In this document: in pieces, positions 59,577-64,000 of the stretch
Layout: the number at the start of each line of letters is the position of its first letter
Position numbering within the stretch: position 1 is the stretch's first letter
Assembly: GCA_016710335.1 (NCBI GenBank)
Contig: JADJXQ010000024.1
Location: 47,501 to 111,500, forward strand
DNA length: 64,000 nt
From: Rhodospirillales bacterium
GTDB lineage: Bacteria; Pseudomonadota; Alphaproteobacteria; Rhodospirillales; Defluviicoccaceae
Reading direction: 5' to 3'
Notes under the pieces: model-generated
Seen by the model: only the letters and a program-made list of their open reading frames with translations
The model's database searches: none
Told to the model about the DNA's origin: nothing
Program-made: the position numbers and the translations under genes

Positions 59577-60358
59577 CAGGCCGCGGCCGGCGCCAACCGC
59601 TCACGCTTGAGGACCTCGCCGGCAAGGGTAAGGTAGGCGCGGGCGCCCGCCGACTTCAAGTCGTAGACCAAAACTGGTCTGCCGTGCGACGGAGCTTCGG
59701 AGACGCGGACGTTGCGCGGAATGACGGTGCTGTAGACGGTCTCGCCGAAAAAGCTGCGCACGTCGTTGGCGACAAGCGTGGACAAGTTGTTGCGGCGGTC
59801 GAACATTGTCAGCACGATGCCCTGTAGGGTTAACAAAGGGTTAAAAAGCCGCTTTACTTTCTCGACTGTCCGCACAAGGTGGCTGATGCCTTCCAGCGCG
59901 AAGAATTCACACTGCAAGGGGACGAGCACTGAATCCGCAGCTACCAGGGCGTTGATGGTCAGCAACCCGAGGGCTGGAGGACAGTCGATCAAAATGTAAT
60001 CGTAGGTTCCGAGACTGTCCGCGAAGGCGTCCTTCAGGAAAAATTCCCGGCGTTCCATCGGGACAAGTTCAATTTCTGCGGCCGCAAGGTGCACGCCCGA
60101 AGGAACGATCCGGAGGCCGGGGACAACTGTCTCGATGGCGGCGTCGGCAAGGGTCTGGTTGCCTATCAGGACGTGGTAGGTGCTCTTCCGGCGCGCAGAG
60201 CGATCAACGCCCAGGCCGGTGCTGGCATTGCCCTGAGGGTCGAGGTCGAGGATCAGGACGCGCTTGTGCACCGCCGCGAGAGCCGTCCCGAGGTTTATTG
60301 CAGTCGTCGTTTTGCCCACTCCGCCCTTCTGATTGGCGATGGCGATGATTCGCGGCAT
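59576..60358 (-). CDS. parA: chromosome-partitioning ATPase ParA
   Basis: A 260-residue Soj/ParA-type ATPase that moves ParB-parS complexes along the nucleoid. The deviant Walker A motif IIAIANQKGGVGKTTTAINL (signature lysine in KGGVGKTT) opens the protein; LILDLDPQGNASTGLGVDR (Walker A'), YDYILIDCPPALGLLTINAL (Walker B) and CEFFALEGISHLVRTVEKVK follow, all standard for chromosomal ParA. No N-terminal DNA-binding extension is present, unlike plasmid ParA of type Ia. It is 18 bp after rsmG. Confidence 0.97.
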   Translation of the reverse strand: MPRIIAIANQKGGVGKTTTAINLGTALAAVHKRVLILDLDPQGNASTGLGVDRSARRKSTYHVLIGNQTLADAAIETVVPGLRIVPSGVHLAAAEIELVPMERREFFLKDAFADSLGTYDYILIDCPPALGLLTINALVAADSVLVPLQCEFFALEGISHLVRTVEKVKRLFNPLLTLQGIVLTMFDRRNNLSTLVANDVRSFFGETVYSTVIPRNVRVSEAPSHGRPVLVYDLKSAGARAYLTLAGEVLKRERLAPAAA

Positions 60359-60376
60359 TGCCAGCGGAGACCTCCC

Positions 60377-61027
60377 TTACCAACGACCTCCACGCCTGTG
60401 GAGGCCCTCGATCTTGACGATGCGGCCGGAGCGATCACTCCGACTCTCGATCAATGACACCGTCATCTTCCATCGTTCCTCGCACGCCGTCAATTCCGCC
60501 GCCGCGGCGGCGCCTTTCAGGAACAAACAGGTTCCGTCGCTCGCCAGCAATCTTTCAGCATATTCAAGGAGTTTTAACAACGGCGCGCAGGCGCGGGCGG
60601 TGACGCAGTCGACGCCTGTGAGCGGGAGGGTTTCAATGCGGTCGTGATGAACGGCAACCTTCGTTTGGGTGATTCGCGCTGCTTCCTGAAGGAACGCACA
60701 TTTGCGCGCACTGCTCTCGACCAGATGGACTTCGGCGTCCGTCAAGATCGCGACGATCAAGCCAGGAAGACCGGCGCCGGTACCGAGATCGACGACAACA
60801 GGGCGGCCGCCCGGCAGATGCGAGGCGATTTGGGCGCAGTCGAGGATGTGGCGGCGCCAGGGATCGTCAAGGGTGCGGGCGCCGACCATGTTGATGCGGC
60901 GGCACCAGGTGCGCAACAGGTCGACGTAAGCGGCCAAGCGCGCCATGGTCACGTCATCGGCGGCGATGAGGCGCTGGCAAGCGTCGGGAGCCAGGGGTGT
61001 TTCACGTGAAACACCCTGACCGGTCAT
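60377..61027 (-). CDS. rsmG: 16S rRNA (guanine527-N7)-methyltransferase RsmG
   Basis: A 216-residue GidB-type methyltransferase acting on G527 of 16S rRNA; its loss gives low-level streptomycin resistance in other bacteria. The Rossmann-like SAM motif VVDLGTGAGLPGLIVAI is clear, with HILDCAQIASHLP before it, VHLVESSARKCAFLQEAARI after it, and VTARACAPLLKLLEYAERLL. Its 5' codons (GVSRETPL) contain the parS palindrome, so the coding sequence and the centromere-like site overlap. Part of the mnmE-mnmG-rsmG-parA-parB order. Confidence 0.96.
   Translation of the reverse strand: MTGQGVSRETPLAPDACQRLIAADDVTMARLAAYVDLLRTWCRRINMVGARTLDDPWRRHILDCAQIASHLPGGRPVVVDLGTGAGLPGLIVAILTDAEVHLVESSARKCAFLQEAARITQTKVAVHHDRIETLPLTGVDCVTARACAPLLKLLEYAERLLASDGTCLFLKGAAAAAELTACEERWKMTVSLIESRSDRSGRIVKIEGLHRRGGRW
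60998..61013. promoter_or_regulatory. parS: parS site, ParB-binding centromere
   Basis: TGTTTCACGTGAAACA, a perfect 16-bp palindrome identical to the canonical bacterial parS sequence; the flanking GGG/CCC extends the symmetry to 22 bp (60995-61016). It overlaps the 5' end of rsmG, about 1.4 kb from parB. Other exact copies were not seen in the window. Confidence 0.96.
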
Positions 61028-61037
61028 GATCGGCGGC

Positions 61038-62942
61038 TCATGGGAGGGCTGCCCGCGGCTCCGGCTCTTCGCGATCGCGCCGACGCACGTAGCGCAGCAG
61101 CACGGTCAACGCGGCCGGCGTGACGCCGGGAATGCGCGAAGCTGCCCCTAAAGTCGCCGGTCGCACTTCGCGCAACTTGCTCCGGATCTCCGAGGAGAGG
61201 CCGGGGATCGCCCCGTAGTCGAGGGCGTGGAGAAGCTGCAGAGACTCGTCGCGATTGAATGCGCGGATATCGGCCTCCTGCCGCTGCAGGTAGCCTTCGT
61301 AAACGGCCTCGCTTTGCAGGTGTTCAGCGACACTCGCCGGCACGCTCGCAAACTCTGGCCAGATCCGTTGTAGCGCAGAAGCATTAACGCCGGGATAACG
61401 CAGCAGCGTCCAAGCGCTCTGTCGCTTGCCGTCACCGGCGACCGCGACGCCATGCCGCATGAGATCAGCCGGAGCCGCGGCCAATCTCCGCATGAGCGCC
61501 TCGCACCGATCGATTTCCGCAAGCTTCGCCGTGAACGCACGCCGTCTGGCCTCTCCCGCAAATCCGCCGGCCACCGCCTTCGGCGTCAGGCGGCGATCGG
61601 CGTTGTCGGCGCGCAACGATAGACGGTATTCGGCGCGCGACGTGAACATCCGATAGGGTTCAGTGACGCCCAGGGTCACCAGATCATCGATCATCACCCC
61701 GATGTAGCCTTCGCTGCGGTCGATCAGGAACGGGGCTCCCCCGGCAGCCTTCTGCGCAGCATTGACCCCGGCCACCAACCCCTGGCCGGCAGCTTCTTCG
61801 TATCCTGTCGTGCCGTTGATCTGGCCCGCGAGGAAGAGGCCCGGCACACGCAGGGTTTCCAGGGTCGGCGTCAGTTCCCGGGCATCAACGGTGTCGTATT
61901 CGATGGCGTACCCGGGGCGGACGATCGCTGCCCGCTCCAGCCCCGGGATGGAGCGCACGAAGGCGGCCTGCACATCGCGCGGCAGCGACGTTGAAATGCC
62001 GTTGGGGTAGACAGTCGGATCATCCAGACCCTCCGGCTCCAAAAAGATCTGGTGGCGTTGCCGCTCCGCGAAGCGCACCACTTTGTCCTCGATCGAGGGA
62101 CAGTAGCGCGGCCCGACGCTGGATATCTGGCCCGAGTACAGCGGCGCCCGATGCAGATTGGCGCGGATGACAGCGTGGGTGTCCGGGGTGGTAGCGGTGA
62201 TGTAGCACTGGATCTGCGCGGTGGTGATCGCCGTGGTCAGAAAGGAGAACGGCTGTGGCGGATCGTCCCCCGCCTGCACGTCCAGACCCGCCCAGTCGAC
62301 GGTGCGTCCATCGATGCGCGGCGGCGTACCGGTCTTCAGCCTCCCGCGACGAAACCCCAGTCGCTCCAGCGTCGCGGCCAGTGCGATCGCCGGCGCATCA
62401 CCGACGCGGCCACCAGGAGACTGATGCTCGCCGGTATGAAGGACGCCTCGAAGGAAGGTGCCGGTGGTGAGCACCACGGCACCTCCCTTCAGGTCTTCAC
62501 CGTCCGCCAACCGGACACCGCAGACCCCGCCGTCCCTGTTGATCAGGATGTCGTCCACACCGGCGGCGTGGATCGAAAGATTTTCGTGTTCGGCGAGCAC
62601 CGCCTGCATGGCCGCCTTGTAAAGCTTGCGGTCCGCCTGTGCCCGCGGCCCGCGCACCGCTGGTCCCTTGCTTCTGTTCAGGATCCGAAACTGTATCCCG
62701 GCACTGTCGATGGCGCGCCCCATCAGCCCGTCTAGTGCATCCACCTCGCGCACCAACTGCCCCTTGGCCAAGCCGCCGATCGCCGGATTGCAAGACATCT
62801 CGCCGATGGTTTCCAGCCGGTGGGTCAGCAGAAGGGTTCGGGCTCCAATCCGAGCTGCAGCAGCCGCCGCCTCACAGCCCGCGTGTCCGCCGCCGACGAC
62901 GATCACGTCCAAGCCAGTGGTCGGCCCCTTGATCCGCGCCAT
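61038..62942 (-). CDS. mnmG: tRNA uridine-5-carboxymethylaminomethyl modification enzyme MnmG
   Basis: A 634-residue FAD protein that, with MnmE, installs carboxymethylaminomethyl groups at the wobble uridine of several tRNAs. FAD-binding motif DVIVVGGGHAGCEAAAAAAR, the MnmG hallmarks MSCNPAIGGLAKGQLVREVD, GPAVRGPRAQADRKLYK, TGTFLRGVLHTGEHQ and CPSIEDKVVRF are present, as is the C-terminal helical domain (EIRSKLREVRPATLGAASRI, GVTPAALTVLLRYV). It is 10 bp upstream of rsmG and 45 bp downstream of mnmE on the same strand. Confidence 0.97.
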   Translation of the reverse strand: MARIKGPTTGLDVIVVGGGHAGCEAAAAAARIGARTLLLTHRLETIGEMSCNPAIGGLAKGQLVREVDALDGLMGRAIDSAGIQFRILNRSKGPAVRGPRAQADRKLYKAAMQAVLAEHENLSIHAAGVDDILINRDGGVCGVRLADGEDLKGGAVVLTTGTFLRGVLHTGEHQSPGGRVGDAPAIALAATLERLGFRRGRLKTGTPPRIDGRTVDWAGLDVQAGDDPPQPFSFLTTAITTAQIQCYITATTPDTHAVIRANLHRAPLYSGQISSVGPRYCPSIEDKVVRFAERQRHQIFLEPEGLDDPTVYPNGISTSLPRDVQAAFVRSIPGLERAAIVRPGYAIEYDTVDARELTPTLETLRVPGLFLAGQINGTTGYEEAAGQGLVAGVNAAQKAAGGAPFLIDRSEGYIGVMIDDLVTLGVTEPYRMFTSRAEYRLSLRADNADRRLTPKAVAGGFAGEARRRAFTAKLAEIDRCEALMRRLAAAPADLMRHGVAVAGDGKRQSAWTLLRYPGVNASALQRIWPEFASVPASVAEHLQSEAVYEGYLQRQEADIRAFNRDESLQLLHALDYGAIPGLSSEIRSKLREVRPATLGAASRIPGVTPAALTVLLRYVRRRDREEPEPRAALP

Positions 62943-62987
62943 GAAATCTAACCTGCTCTGGTGATGGTCATTGCCGCGCCGCGCCGC

Positions 62988-64000
62988 TCACTTGCCGATG
63001 CAGAAATCCTTGAAGATCACGTCCAGCACGTCTTCCACGTCGACGCGGCCGGTGATGCGCCCGAGCGCCCGCGCCGCCAATCGCAAATCTTCCGCAGCGA
63101 GTTCGTTGGACGAGGCGCATGCGCTGCTCTTGAGGGAGGCTCGACACTCCTCGAGCGCCTGGCGATGGCGAATCCGGGTGAGTTGCGGGGCTTCGCCGGC
63201 TTCGAAGCGCCGCCCCACCTCCTGCTCCAACACCTCGACGAGGCGATCCAGCCCATCGCCGTTGCGGGCCGAAATTTGCAAGGCAGGGTGACCCAGCACC
63301 TCAACCGGCGATCCCACGTGCCCAAGATCGCATTTGTTGATCACGGCGACGCTATCCCTTTCCAACAGATCCGCCGCCTCTGCGTCGAACCTTGGCCATA
63401 CCGCGCCATCGAACACCACCAGCCGCAGATCCGCCGACTCCGCCGCGTGGCGGCTGCGGCGCACTCCCTCGGCCTCGACGTCTGCATCGGTGTCACGTAG
63501 TCCGGCGGTGTCGCGCAGCACGACCGCGTAGCCACCCAAATCCAGATGGACCTCGATCACATCGCGGGTCGTGCCCGGCTCGCTGGAGACGATGGCGGCC
63601 TCCCGCCGCGCCAGCCGGTTCAACAGCGTGCTCTTGCCGGCGTTGACCGGCCCGAGAATGGTCACGCACACCCCGTCGCGGATGCGCTCCCCGCGCCGGT
63701 TGTCGCCGAGGTGCTGCTCGATCTCTTCGGTGAGGATAGCTGCATCGACGGCAACCCGGTCATCGATCGAATCCGGCAGATCCTCGTCCGCGAAATCAAT
63801 GTGCGCCTCCAGGTGCGCGAGCGTTACCAGCAGCCGGTGCCGCCAGCCATCATAGAGCGCCGCCAGTTCGCCCTGCATCTGCCGCAGTGCTTGGCGGCGT
63901 TGCGCGCTGGTTTCCGCCTGGACCAGATCGGCGAGGCCTTCGGCAGCCGTCAGGTCCAGCTTGCCGTTGTCGAACGCGCGGCGTGTGAACTCACCAGGGG
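62988..64000 (-). CDS. mnmE: tRNA modification GTPase MnmE (N-terminus off right edge)
   Basis: The visible ~337 residues are the central and C-terminal parts of MnmE, the GTPase partner of MnmG; the N-terminal formyl-THF-binding domain lies beyond 64000. At the edge the frame reads GEFTRRAFDNGKLDLTAAEG, the family's conserved segment. The G domain follows: GPVNAGKSTLLNRLA (G1), GTTRDVIEVHL (G2), DTAGLRDTDADVEAEGVRRS (G3) and NKCD (G4). The protein ends in the invariant FCIGK with the catalytic cysteine. Confidence 0.97.
   Translation of the reverse strand, partial: PGEFTRRAFDNGKLDLTAAEGLADLVQAETSAQRRQALRQMQGELAALYDGWRHRLLVTLAHLEAHIDFADEDLPDSIDDRVAVDAAILTEEIEQHLGDNRRGERIRDGVCVTILGPVNAGKSTLLNRLARREAAIVSSEPGTTRDVIEVHLDLGGYAVVLRDTAGLRDTDADVEAEGVRRSRHAAESADLRLVVFDGAVWPRFDAEAADLLERDSVAVINKCDLGHVGSPVEVLGHPALQISARNGDGLDRLVEVLEQEVGRRFEAGEAPQLTRIRHRQALEECRASLKSSACASSNELAAEDLRLAARALGRITGRVDVEDVLDVIFKDFCIGK

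Overview
This is a high-GC, densely coding stretch of bacterial chromosome with no transposase, phage gene or CRISPR array. The gene content and order indicate an alphaproteobacterium, most likely from the Rhodospirillales or a neighbouring order. The main evidence is the block lptF-lptG-lptD-surA-pdxA-rsmA, the block DUF3576-leuS-lptE-holA facing parB-parA-rsmG-mnmG-mnmE, a DUF2312/GapR-type protein, and the lolA-ftsK pair. A canonical parS site inside rsmG and the parAB/mnmEG order suggest that the right end lies near the replication origin. The species assignment is inference.

Layout, left part (1-24.7 kb): the start of an MgtE magnesium transporter, tRNA-Leu(GAG), lipB, a DgcZ-like diguanylate cyclase, a Tat-exported PhoX-family phosphatase and a DmdC-like acyl-CoA dehydrogenase. 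These are followed by the LPS-export/outer-membrane operon (lptF, lptG, lptD, surA), which runs into pdxA, rsmA, an EamA exporter and a PQQ-type sugar dehydrogenase through stop/start overlaps. On the minus strand, a PfkB sugar kinase, a FucP-like sugar symporter and an AI-2E-type permease form a likely sugar operon, next to lolA and ftsK.

Middle (24.7-48.3 kb): an amtB ammonium channel with a strong terminator but no glnK, a UbiH-type hydroxylase, a two-domain CDGSH protein, an O-antigen-ligase-like protein, and a GT39 glycosyltransferase broken by a frameshift. Then come gapR, several small enzymes (DUF924, HAD, CDP-alcohol transferase, ChaC, tRNA-Gly(GCC), ProXp-ala), a thioredoxin-TPR/Lon-domain/Trm112/DUF971 string, MltB, pirin, an orphan response regulator, ribA, yggS, a ThiE-like protein and the formaldehyde-detoxification pair frmA/fghA.

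Right part (48.3-64 kb): a four-gene minus-strand cluster of sulfotransferases and TPR proteins is the most accessory-looking and least understood unit. It contains two same-length paralogous sulfotransferases, a TPR-glycosyltransferase-like protein and a TPR-sulfotransferase fusion. It is followed by DUF3576, leuS (reading frame broken by one missing base), lptE, holA, then convergent parB-parA-rsmG-mnmG-mnmE.

Other points: two genes, including the normally essential leuS, carry single-base frameshifts with otherwise intact reading on both sides, so base-level assembly errors are likely. Several palindromic or tandem intergenic repeats are present. Starts were chosen from ribosome-binding sites, family lengths and operon overlaps, and are less certain where noted.
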